From: Toxotes chatareus
Lineage: Eukaryota; Chordata; Actinopteri; Toxotidae
Length of the DNA stretch: 64,000 nucleotides
Direction of reading: 5' to 3'
Assembly: GCA_016801885.1 (NCBI GenBank)
Contig: CM028890.1
Coordinates: 10,036,001 to 10,100,000 of the forward strand
A model generated the notes under the pieces. That model saw nothing but the letters and a program-made list of their open reading frames with translations, was not told where the DNA came from and made no database searches. Position numbers and translations under genes: made by a program. Below are positions 13,701 through 31,670 of the stretch, in pieces (positions within the stretch are counted from its first letter, which is position 1; each line of letters begins with the position of its first letter).

Positions 13701-14700
13701 CTCTTGTACAGCTATGGATACATAAAACCCTTATTTCTTTAACATTGACATACCACTGCTCTAACAGGACATACTGCGTTGTCACATTTGCCCCAAATAG
13801 TGCAACTTAATTGCAAGAGAAATGTTAAATTCACACAGTAGACAACCAGCTCACTTACATCAGCCAAATGCAATATAATTATAACATCTGAACAAAGAAT
13901 GTAAAACTGAAAACAACTGACTTTAATCAAGAAATTACATCAAGTCCCTGTGACTGTGGCAAAAACATCACCCACACACAGAACTGGCATAGGTTTTCTC
14001 CACAGATTATGTAACAGAGATCTGCTGCCCTCTTGTGTAGTAAAGTATAATGACAGTACAAATTGGTGCTTGGTAAACTAAGGAAGCACACACCATTTTA
14101 TATCACACTGATATATCTATCTGACAAGAAAAGTGGCATTCAAGAGTTTCCAGAGCTGAAAGCTAAAATGATGATTGGCCCAAATTTCCTATTGTGAATG
14201 TAAACGGCTGAATTACACACCATGAAGTTCAATCATAGTCTAAATTTACATTTTGAAACTTAAGATTAAATGTCTAAAAGATGTCCTCTAAGTTGTATAA
14301 TAGTCCTGTGTAATTCAAATGTGGAGAATGCACACATAAATCTAATTGAGTAATAGTGTAACAACCAACAAAAGTTTACCAAGGAGGAGATTAGGCTATG
14401 CAGTAAGTCTGTCATCAAACAGGAAACACCAATCATCAGACACCTTATCAAAATATGACAGCTGGCTGAGTGTGTCAGTGAGGGAGGAACCTCCCATCCC
14501 ACATGCTCATGATAATTAGACCCATGTTATCTGCATAAGGCTGTGCAGTGAGTTCCATCATCCCAACCACTATAGTCAGCTGTACTCTGCATTACCCAGT
14601 GCCTGCTGAACACTTAGGCTTATCCCTGTTTATCCAATCATTTTTAAACTCGCTGTGGGTCTTAATGGCACTCGGCGGATGGGACTTGATCTGACCATAC
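10740..14700. other. No gene recognised
   Basis: Open frames here have no recognisable family features and do not join into exons. Structures seen are a hairpin with 10-bp arms (ATAACAACAA / TTGTTGTTAT, about 13288-13318) and poly-T runs near 12350. A tRNA B-box-like ggtttgaatccca at about 12948 could come from a decayed SINE but no full SINE can be traced. Confidence 0.45.
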
Positions 14701-14722
14701 CGTCTGTTAGTAAGCAAAACTA

Positions 14723-14845
14723 CAGTGGTGGAAAGAAAGATACAGATTCTTTCCTTGAGTAAAAGTAAAAATACAGTGACACAATGTAAAAAATACTCAT
14801 GAACTTTTGCACTTAAGTAGCAGAACATAAAAAAAGTACTCATGA
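14723..14845. repeat. Fragment of the fish CAGTGGTGGAAAG repeat
   Basis: It begins CAGTGGTGGAAAGAAAGATA and continues with gagtaaaagtaaaaatac and aaaaaagtactcatg. This is the start of a very widespread teleost DNA-transposon-like repeat. The copy is short and truncated. Another copy begins at 16740. Confidence 0.55.
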
Positions 14846-15632
14846 GGCAGAACAACCCTTTCCATAGAATAACATTAGACTATATCACTAGATATTTATT
14901 ATCACTGATCACATTAATTTGGAACCTGGTGTTTGTTTATATTGCACTCATCCAAACCAGAGATCACAAAGTGCTTTATGTAAAAAACAAACATACAAAC
15001 AACTGTTACATACACAAACTTGGTTGTGCATTAATACACATGCCTGCAATGTTACCCAAATGAGAGAAGGTAACAAGAAGGCTTTCGGTTAAAATGCATT
15101 TTCAGAAGTAATCTAAAGGAGAATTTAAAAAAGATTTCAACTGCTTTGCATACTGTGGGGTAGTGGAATGTAAAAGAATGAATCTTGTTTTATTAACGTA
15201 TTTTTGTTTGGAAATTTTGAATTTGAAAGTTCTCAAATAAATGTAGTGAAAATAGCCCTTCCCCCTTTGATGTAGTGGTGAAGAATTTTAAAGTGGTATT
15301 TCGTCACTCGCAGTTGCTGTCAGTTGAACATTCTGTTGCTATAGCAACCACCACTGGCAGAGTTCCGTGTCAGTTACATTTCAACTGATACTGTTATTCA
15401 CCACTTTGTCAGAACTGTGTCCAAACAAATATTGAAAGGCATCTACTGTTATTTACTTCCAAGATGTCCTTGTAGGAGCATAATCTGTAGGGACTCTTTC
15501 TATTATTGCCGATTATGATTGTCATTTATAATTTGAGATGTGAATTTAGTTTTTCTGTGATCAGATGACTGCTAACCACCAAGATAGCCATTTCACTAGC
15601 TGTCTGTGGCTAATGTGTCGCTAATATTTTTA

Positions 15633-15855
15633 CTGTTGTGGAATTTAAGCTATGTCACACTTAATGTTTTTTGCTTCCTATGGGGACTTGCTTGATACTG
15701 TGCTTCTTCCTAGCATCAGGGTAATTAGTCAATGACAGTTATTTTATGCTTTTTATTTTTGCTGTTGTGGAATTTAAGCTATGTTACACTTAATGTGTAT
15801 TACTTCCTATGGGGACTTGCTTGATACTGTGCTTCTTCCTAGCATCAGGGTAATT
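15633..15855. repeat. Two-copy direct duplication, 94-bp copies offset by 129 bp
   Basis: The segment 15633-15726 (starting CTGTTGTGGAATTTAAGCTA and ending agcatcagggtaatt) recurs at 15762-15855 with only a few differences. The 35 bp between the copies is not repeated in full. Its function is not evident; it looks like a local tandem duplication. Confidence 0.85.
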
Positions 15856-16174
15856 TGACAGCCAATGCTTTGTCTTTTTATGTTGTCTTGTGTAACCCTT
15901 ACATATTGTATCAATGCCTTCATGTAAAGCACTTATTGTATTCGTTGTAAGGGACTATATATATTTGCTTACAGACTTGCCAGCTTTGGTTCCAGGTTTG
16001 TTGTTGCTGTGCAAATTCATTTTTACAGTACCTTTAGTATTAATTCTTTTTCTGAAGTATAATAACTAACCTTGAATATGCAGTGTTTTATCCACTTGCT
16101 TCGCAATTGCTTTCAGTAAACACTTCATTTGCCAACTGCTGTCTTCAGCCCTTACTCGATGTATGATCCTACTC

Positions 16175-16975
16175 ACACAATGAGGTTGGAAGAAGTAGCA
16201 TATAGTAGAAATACTCAAGTAAATTACAAGTACTTCAAAACTGTACTTCATCCTTTTACTAAATTGATGTAGTTACTCTCCTCCACATCAAACCTGTAAC
16301 AATTAATGGAAATCCTAACCACAACTGTACTAAATAAGCTGTGCAGGTGCACCGGGTGTTGATACAGTGATCTGAATGCTACAATCATCCTGCAAATCCC
16401 AGTCATCACATCATGTTGTAAGTGTATGCAATTATGTAATTTTGACTGCATGTAGTGAAATGAGCCCAAATTTTGAGGAAGTGAATGTTAGCTAAAGGAG
16501 AAGATTGAGACTGTACTGGTAAATAGATAGTTTTCAATGGACAGGCAGATTTTGTCTTGAGATTAACTGTTAAGGAATTGTATCTAAACCTTTTCATTTC
16601 TCTGCCAGGGTTATAATACTTGCCATTTCTAAATACATAAATTTGAGAGGCACAGGAATTTCAAAGACTGCTTAAAAATTATATACCAACTAAATATTAA
16701 AAAGGAAAATGCAGTTGCAACCATTAACAGCTGGATTAGCAGTGGTAGAAAGAAACTAATACTCAACTATTACTCAAATACTGTACTTACGTACTCACGT
16801 ATAGTGCAATTTTGAGACATTTCTACTATATTTGAGTATTTATATTTGATCACACTACACTTCCACTCGACTGTATTTATGCTTGTATTTGTAATGGGGT
16901 ATTTCAGTATTATTTCATTATTACTTCTACTTAAGTAAAGAATCTGAGTATTTGTGACTGATTTTGGCCATTTAA
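16175..16975. repeat. Further CAGTGGTGGAA-type repeat fragments
   Basis: About 16175-16262 contains atactcaagtaaattacaag and gtacttcaaaactgtacttc. At 16740 CAGTGGTAGAAAGAAACTAA begins a longer copy running to about 16965 (tactcaaatactgtacttac, then acttctacttaagtaaagaa). Both match the fish repeat also seen at 14723. Neither has an intact right end or a visible target duplication. Confidence 0.5.
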
Positions 16976-17185
16976 ATAAAACTGATGAGACTTTAAGATT
17001 AGATAAATCTTTATTGTTATTGCACAATCATACTTTGTAAAAACGTACAACGAAATTGAGGAGCTTTAATTTTGATTTTAATTTTGTTCTGGGTTTTTTT
17101 TTTTTTTTTTTTTTAAGTTTTTTTAAGTTATATAATTATACCCCTGCAGGTGCTCTTTCTTGCTGAGAAGGTGCCGTGCTCAGAA

Positions 17186-17232
17186 GATGTGTGAGGAGGG
17201 GAAAGAGGAGGGGAAAGAGGAGGGGGGGCAGT
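17186..17232 (+). repeat. Purine-rich simple tract (gaggggaaa repeats)
   Basis: A pure A/G run with a short tandem of gaggggaaaga, repeated about three times, ending in a G-run. It is low-complexity sequence; the opposite strand reads as a short Leu/Pro-rich open frame that I do not consider real. Confidence 0.7.
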
Positions 17233-17388
17233 TCACCTCTGGGTCTCTCCCAAACGGAACGGACAGGGGGGATCCAGTACTCTAATGGAATTAGTGGGCT
17301 ATAGTCACCTCGACTTTCTTCCAAATAACGCACATTTCATTCATATTATAAATACAGGCCTATAATTGCACCGTTTTGTTTTTCTGAC

Positions 17389-17615
17389 AATCCTGCTCTC
17401 AGGATTGCACTCAGTCGCCAGTCACTGTGGCTCAAGCAGAGAGGAGCTTTTCAAAGCTACAGTTGATCAAGTCGTACCTGAGGTCAACCATGTGTCAGGA
17501 ATGGCTCACTGGCCTTACTGTCATCAGTACCAATCACTCAGTAGGGGAGCAGGTTTCATGTGATGACATTATTGATGATTTTGCATCAAGGAAGGCCAGA
17601 AAGGTCAGGTATTAG
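17389..17615 (+). pseudogene. Relic of a hAT transposase C-terminal dimerisation domain
   Basis: Translation from 17418 gives PVTVAQAERSFSKLQLIKSY, then LRSTMCQEWLTGL and IIDDFASRKARKVRY before a stop at 17613-17615. This is the conserved C-terminal hAT dimerisation block (typically 'ERSFSKLKLIKxYLRSTM...' ending in an acidic/basic tail), as found in hAT transposases and ZMYM1-like host proteins. The usual preceding LRIAL lies just upstream (17398-17412) but in another frame, so a frameshift breaks it. No zinc finger or catalytic core is seen upstream, and I found no element ends around it. I judge it a dead fragment, not an exon of the kinase gene downstream. Confidence 0.8.
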
Positions 17616-17879
17616 TTTTAGTTTTTGTTTGTTAGTTTGTTAGTTTTTGTTAATGGTGTTATAATTAGATTTCCTTTAGTGTGTTTTCATTTGTGTGATG
17701 AAGGATTTGTGTTATTCAGAATATGTATTCTATATTTTATTCATAATGGCAAAAGTCTGTTACTGTTTGCACCATATAAACACTCCTGAAATCGCAGTTG
17801 TGCCCATTAACAGCTGCATTAGTAACAGATTACAAATCATACAAAGAAGACGCATTTCTAAACGCCTAAGTTATATTTA

Positions 17880-18362
17880 GTCTATAATAAAATCAGGCAA
17901 ACGAGCGCTCAAATGTCACCCCGTATCTGTGAATGCGATCGTGATGCTCAAAAACGCGGAAGCGAGGCTTGTTTGGTAACTTGACAGAAACATCTCTGTC
18001 CAGTCCAAACGCTAACCAAACCGTGAGTGCGGCTGAGGGCTCGGGAGGGTGGGGGGGAAGCAGCAGCTCAGCCAGAAACAGAAGTGACCGCTAGCTTCAT
18101 GTCAACGACACAGACAGTACTCAACTAGCAAGAGCGGAAATCTTTCAGAGGGAAGAAGGAGAGGGAGAGACAGAGGGAGAGTGAGGGGGGCTGCTGGAAG
18201 GGTTACAGGAATTTATTTCCTCACGTTTGAGCGCCAATAAATATTTGTATCGATTTGTGTTTGCCTATTTTTTAAAGAGCTCGGGAACATCAGTTGTAGG
18301 AAGGTTAGCTATAGCCACCGCCATCTCTTCTCAGTCGGACCGACCGCCGTGTCTTCCACACC
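17880..18362 (+). promoter_or_regulatory. Probable promoter and 5'UTR of the PKA catalytic-subunit gene
   Basis: The base composition turns locally GC- and CpG-rich (aacgagcgctcaaatgtcac, gatgctcaaaaacgcggaag, gaccgaccgccgtg) just ahead of the start codon at 18363, in contrast to the AT-rich DNA on both sides. A purine-rich stretch (18150-18190) lies within it. The start sits in a strong Kozak context (cacaccATGG). The exact transcription start cannot be read from sequence. Confidence 0.55.
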
Positions 18363-26742
<8,380 letters not shown>

Positions 26743-28150
26743 GACGCGGTAACATGGATATATCAGGGAAAATAAGGGGATCTTTGCACTCTTCTAAAGA
26801 CTTGGGATGGAGCAGAGACCATCGTTTTTCAGATCTACTACATAGTCCCTTCATTCCACAAGGCTGAATGAGGTCGCCATGATCCTTGGGTGCCGATAAC
26901 CTCTCACTGTCACGTACACCTGCGTATTAAAGCAGACCACTTTTTTCTTTTTCTTTTCTGTTTTTTTTTTTTTTTTGTACCTACCCACTGTTTTTTTTTT
27001 TTTTTTACTTTGAAGCAGTTAGTGTTGGATGCTGTTATCCCCTTTTAAAATGTGACTTAAATTTATGAGGAAAATCTGAGACAACGGCCAACAATAGTCC
27101 ACACATTGTAAGTGACTTGTCTGTGGCAGTTTGATGCACACTTGTGTGGGTTGGAGGGTATTCCCTCTTGTTATCAGCGATGTATATTTAATGGTCTGTT
27201 ACAAGTCCACATCACATTGGCTATTGTAAAATACTGGCCAGCTTTCAGACGTAGTATTCGTCCTATGTGCATATCTGTCAGTTTTGTAAGACATTTGAAC
27301 ACAGCGGGTGTTTAAAGCATGACCAAATAGAAAACAGTCGGCGACACATGAAGAGAGGTCCTTTCCTTTCTTTGCTTTTTGCCTTAGAGAGCTAAGTCCT
27401 CAGACCCTTCACTAAAGAATCCACTCTCTGTCTTCTTGGTATTCTGATCCAGGCACAGCAAGCCATCACAGAAAATGACAAAAAACCTTATTACATTAGT
27501 AAAATGGAACTCCAGTTGTTTGTTTGATCCTTTTTGGATCTGTTAGTTACATGTAAAATTTGTCATTTGGTATCTTACTCTTTTTTGTCGCTGTGTCTAA
27601 CATTATAGTCATATTGTCCCTAGATTTCAGGTCAGCTTATAAAGACCTATTGTTTCGAGTCTGTGGAACAATGTGACTTCAGTAAATGGAAAAGAATGAA
27701 GTGAAATCCTTTTTAGGGTTTTTAATTGAGTGTAGTGTAAAGTTGAGATGGTCAGTGTGACTAGTGTTGCGGCTTGGTGCCTCAACATTGTTAGTGATTC
27801 CTTAAAAAAGTACAGAATTTATAATGTATTAAATCAAAGATGTTTTAAAATCTAACAGGAACGCAGAACTGCGATTTGCCATATTCTCCCTGTTACCAGC
27901 CCCAAACAGATTATGTTGTTTCATTCTTGTGAAAGAATGTAGATTTGCAACTTATAGGTATGCATATTTGAAAGCTTGATTTCAAGGTACAGTTTTCCTC
28001 ACAATACACTGTCTGAAATAAAGACTGCTCCTTTGTATCACATGTAACCCTGTTATTGTTAAGCTCATTACATTATACGTATATGCATTGTTTCATATAT
28101 GTTTTTATTTATACACATTAGAGATGCTAATAAATTTTATTTTTAAAAGT
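26743..28150 (+). other. 3'UTR of the PKA catalytic-subunit gene
   Basis: Non-coding sequence after the stop codon, with long T-runs near 26953-27006. AATAAA signals at 28017-28022 and 28129-28134 are candidate poly(A) sites. The UTR would be about 1.3-1.4 kb. No other gene is seen before exosc4. Confidence 0.6.
28017..28022 (+). terminator. Candidate poly(A) signal of the PKA gene
   Basis: AATAAA on the plus strand about 1.3 kb after the stop; a second AATAAA lies at 28129-28134. Which one is used is not visible. Confidence 0.5.
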
Positions 28151-28243
28151 GTTGAAGTTGTACAACTCATCCTTGCACAATGACATTTACCACTGTGCCA
28201 TCAGTTTCACGGGCACATTTGCATAAAGGTTGTATCGCAAATA

Positions 28244-28442
28244 CACTGTTGCCCATGAAGTTGGAATAAAATATATTTTACCTCATCTCATGAAATGATT
28301 GTGACAATGTGATTTATTCTTGATAGATAAAGTGTATATGTAAACTATAAAACGTCCAATGTGATTACTGACGTGTATAAATAGGAATAAAAAGAGGAAT
28401 GTGTCTGAAAAATAAATTATTCCAACTTTATGGGCAACAGTG
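28244..28442. mobile_element. Tc1/mariner-type miniature element (199 bp) with TA duplication
   Basis: The left end CACTGTTGCCCATGAAGTTG and the reverse complement of the right end CACTGTTGCCCATAAAGTTG form a terminal inverted repeat of about 27 bp with one mismatch, continuing GAATAA. Both ends abut TA (28242-28243 and 28443-28444). A TA target and short TIRs indicate Tc1/mariner. The interior is AT-rich and non-coding. It sits in the 1-kb gap between the PKA gene and exosc4. Confidence 0.88.
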
Positions 28443-28449
28443 TATGATA

Positions 28450-29142
28450 GACACTAGGTTTAGCTGAGGTTTTTTTTTTTTTTTTTTGTCTGTTTTTTGT
28501 TTTTAACTTTTTTCAGTTATTTAATGGGTCAGTTGAACAGATATTTTGGGATCCTCAAGTTTAGCAATGTGATATTGTACATTAAACATATCTTAAATAA
28601 ATAATAAAAAAGTCACATCTTAAAGTCCAATTTCCTAACAAAACCAAGGTTTTAGCATACAGTGGTTACCAAAAGTAGATTTATAGTGTAATTTTGTTGC
28701 CAATTTATTGGAGTTTTTTTTTTCCTGTTATGTTTTCTTTATTTTTATTTTTCTCCATTTATTACACATCAAATTAACCCATTATTCTGAACATGGAATT
28801 CAGGATCATGGATTTAATTTGTAAAGTAAATAAAACTAGATTAGTTTCATATAATATATAATATAACACACGCAAGGACAATAGAGCACTAAAAGTTTAT
28901 ATTTTAATTTGTTCTTTTTTTATTTTGGCATTTATCAGTAGTTTTCAGATATGTTTTTAATTTATTTATGAAACAAATAGCGTTGACCATTTACTTTTAC
29001 TTTTTTTCCGAATTAAAAATCCGAACATTTTTGAACCTTTGGCTTTGCCGTAGCTCATCCGGTGAGAGGGCGGCTGGTTAATGTAGTACAGCGCCAGACA
29101 CGTGGGGCGTTGCGTTGCCGTTTGTTCGGAGTTTGCGGAAAC
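28450..29142. other. Intergenic DNA and 5'UTR/promoter of exosc4
   Basis: AT-rich, with T-runs (28471-28488, 28715-28725) and no gene. The last 100 bp before the exosc4 start becomes CpG-rich (ccggtgagagggcggctgg, cacgtggggcgttgcgttg), as expected for a housekeeping promoter. Confidence 0.5.
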
Positions 29143-30311
29143 ATGGCGGGTCTGGAGCTGCTGTCCGACCAAGGATACCGTTTAGATGGACGAAAAGCCG
29201 CCGAGCTGCGGAAAGTCCAGGCCCGTATGGGTGTGTTCGCTCAGGCGGACGGTTCTGCGTATTTAGAGCAGGGAAACACCAAAGTTCTGGCTGTGGTGTA
29301 CGGTCCACATGAAGTAAGTATCATGGATGGCGAGGGTGGTTAGCTAGTTAGTTTGAAGATGACATAAAAGTATATATATATGTATTTTGTAAAATGAGTG
29401 TCAGTAATGGCTGTAAAGCTGTGCAGAGTGTAACTCAGCAGCTTGAAGTAGGTGCATTGCTGTGTGTTTGGAAAAAGGGCTTTGTTGTTTACATGTTTGT
29501 TAATCCATAATCCAGATGAGCACGAAAGAGTGAGAGCAGGTTGTTGCTGCCGTGCTATATCTCCAGAATGTCATTTAAGAATAGCACATACATAATAAAG
29601 AGATCTAATGAGATGTTTGTGTTTGTCACCCACTAGATGCGAGGTTCACGCAGTCGCACTCTTCACGATCGGGCCGTTATCAACTGTCAGTACAGCATGG
29701 CGACATTTAGCACAGCAGAGAGGAAGAGGAGACCCCATGGGGACCGCAAGTCTACTGAGATGAGCCTCCACCTCAAGCAGACGTTTGAAGCTGCTGTGAT
29801 GACCCAGCTCTACCCACGGTCTCAGATAGACATCTATGTCAAGGTTAGTAATTAGACTGTTGAACAGGGAGACTTGGTTGTGATGGGGTTATGTTTACTT
29901 TTTTGCAATTTGAACTGTGCAAAGTAGATGAAAACTTTAATTCCCAAACAGATTCTGCAGTCAGATGGAGGGAACTATAGCGTCTGTGTGAATGCTGCCA
30001 CTTTGGCGGTAATTGACGCTGGCATCCCCATGCTGGACTATGTGTGTGCCTGCACTGTCGGGTTTGTGGACGATACAGCCCTCGCTGACCTTTGCTACGC
30101 AGAGGAAGGTGGGGGAGTAAGCTCTCTGGCCTTAGCTCTTCTGCCCCGGAGCGGACAGATCGCTCTGCTGCAGATGGACGCCAGACTACATCAGGATCAC
30201 CTAGAGACTCTGATCGAAGCTGCCATGACTGCCTGTAAAGGTGTGAGCAAGGTGCTGGATGAGGTGGTGCGACAGCATCTCCAAGAAGTGTCAGTGCTCA
30301 CTGGAGAGTGA
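29143..30311 (+). CDS. exosc4: Exosome complex component RRP41
   Basis: Subunit of the nine-protein RNA exosome ring that threads RNA for 3'-5' decay and processing in nucleus and cytoplasm; an RNase PH-fold protein that is non-catalytic in animals. Exons 29143-29313, 29637-29843 and 29952-30311 join in frame to 245 residues, the same length as human EXOSC4. It starts MAGLELLSDQGYRLDGRKA; further landmarks are MGVFAQADGSAYLEQGNTK, the basic ERKRRPHGDRKS, RSQIDIYVK, VNAATLAVIDAGIPM and SGQIALLQMDARLH, all as in the family. I chose the ATG at 29143 (acATGGCG) because the in-frame upstream ATG at 29062 would add residues foreign to the family. The introns are short (323 and 108 bp). An AATAAA at 30447 ends the gene. 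Confidence 0.98.
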
Positions 30312-30446
30312 TGCAGGGAAGAGGGAGAACATCTGGACTGTGTTATTGGACTTTGAATGGAGAGGAATGATGGAGAAGCTTTGCATTTTTTTTATGCATT
30401 CATAGCAGATTTCTCTGTACTTTTGTATATATGTGGTAGAGAAAAC

Positions 30447-30452
30447 AATAAA
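30447..30452 (+). terminator. Poly(A) signal of exosc4
   Basis: AATAAA about 135 bp after the stop codon, preceded by a T-rich, compact 3'UTR. It is the only close candidate. Confidence 0.75.
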
Positions 30453-31670
30453 TATGTCAACTCTGCATCCTTTGTTTATTGCTTATTTGCGAATGGCTGA
30501 ATTAAGATATTTATTCAAGTAGTTAAAAGCATAATTCTTATCTCAGTGTGAAAAATGGGTAAATGGGTTGCTCACTTCTTAGTCTGACTGACAGCCAACA
30601 TATAAAGACAGTGACAAATTAAAGGAAGAACTTGAATATGCTGTGGACTTTGCAGTCACCAGATCATGATAGAGCCTCAAACCAAAAGTGCCTATATTAA
30701 AAAAAAATCTAAACACAAAACCGGAATTTTTTAGCACTTTGAAAAGATTGATCGCTTTTTAGATATGTTAAATGCCAGACTGAAACTCAGTTTTCAGTGT
30801 TTTGTTATGTGTTGTTCATCTACAATTTGACAAACCGATTTTCCATCTATAACTCAAACTCATATATGGGAATTTTCAAATTTATGTTGTCAAAATTGGT
30901 TTGAGCGTTTGAACACAAAAAACCAAGATGATTGGAAGGTCAATTTAGTATTGAAATAATGATGATCGTCAGCATCATCTACATCCGCTTATCCTGGGCC
31001 GTGTCGCGGGGTAATGAAATAATAACAATGATAGTAAATAAAAACAATTAAACAGTTGATTGATACATCCACGAAAATCCAAAGCAGTTGCATTTTATAT
31101 CTTTTTTTACTCTGTAATTACACTGTAATTTAATGTTTTTTTGGCATGTGAAATCTGTTATTTTATTCAATCGGATGTTAGTCCGCCACATCAGTGTTCC
31201 CGCAGGAACAAGGAAGTTGAAAACATTTAGCAGTAGCTGCTGTGAATGAGCTCCACCTCTGCAGGTCGATGTGACCGGCTTTACACTGGAAAAAGGTATG
31301 TCTCCAAACATATTACACGAACTATTGAAAAATAAACCCAATAACCTTTAACAGCCATCTCGCCTTGGCAGAGGGCGGCGGTTTAAAATATTTCACCATC
31401 CGGCAAAGTTAGCCAGCTCGCTAACAGAAGGCTAACCGCAGCTGTCAATGGATGCTGTGACAGTCGGCGAGAGAAAACCCTTATGATGACCTGCGTTTGA
31501 GTAATGAATCGTCATATAAAGATAAAACCCGTGATATCCATCTTTGCGTTTGTCTCTCTCATTGATAAATGATCTATAATTACGTGTTCTATATTATAGT
31601 TACAATGTGTGTTCTGCTTTAAGGGTCCAGTGTGTCCAGGCTTCAGGATTGTGTTACACCGGACAACAAC
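30453..31670. other. Intergenic DNA and gpaa1 promoter/5'UTR, with a small repeat relic
   Basis: No gene. At about 30976-31012, catctacatccgcttatcct followed by gggccgtgtcgcgggg resembles a fragment of a very common fish repeat ('cttccgcttatcc..ggtcgcgggg'). The stretch from about 31180 to the gpaa1 start at 31671 contains CpG-bearing, promoter-like text but no clear TATA box. Confidence 0.45.

Noticed and set aside
17136..17333. Minus-strand Leu/Pro-rich open frame
   Set aside because: It is the complement of the purine-rich simple tract at 17186-17232.
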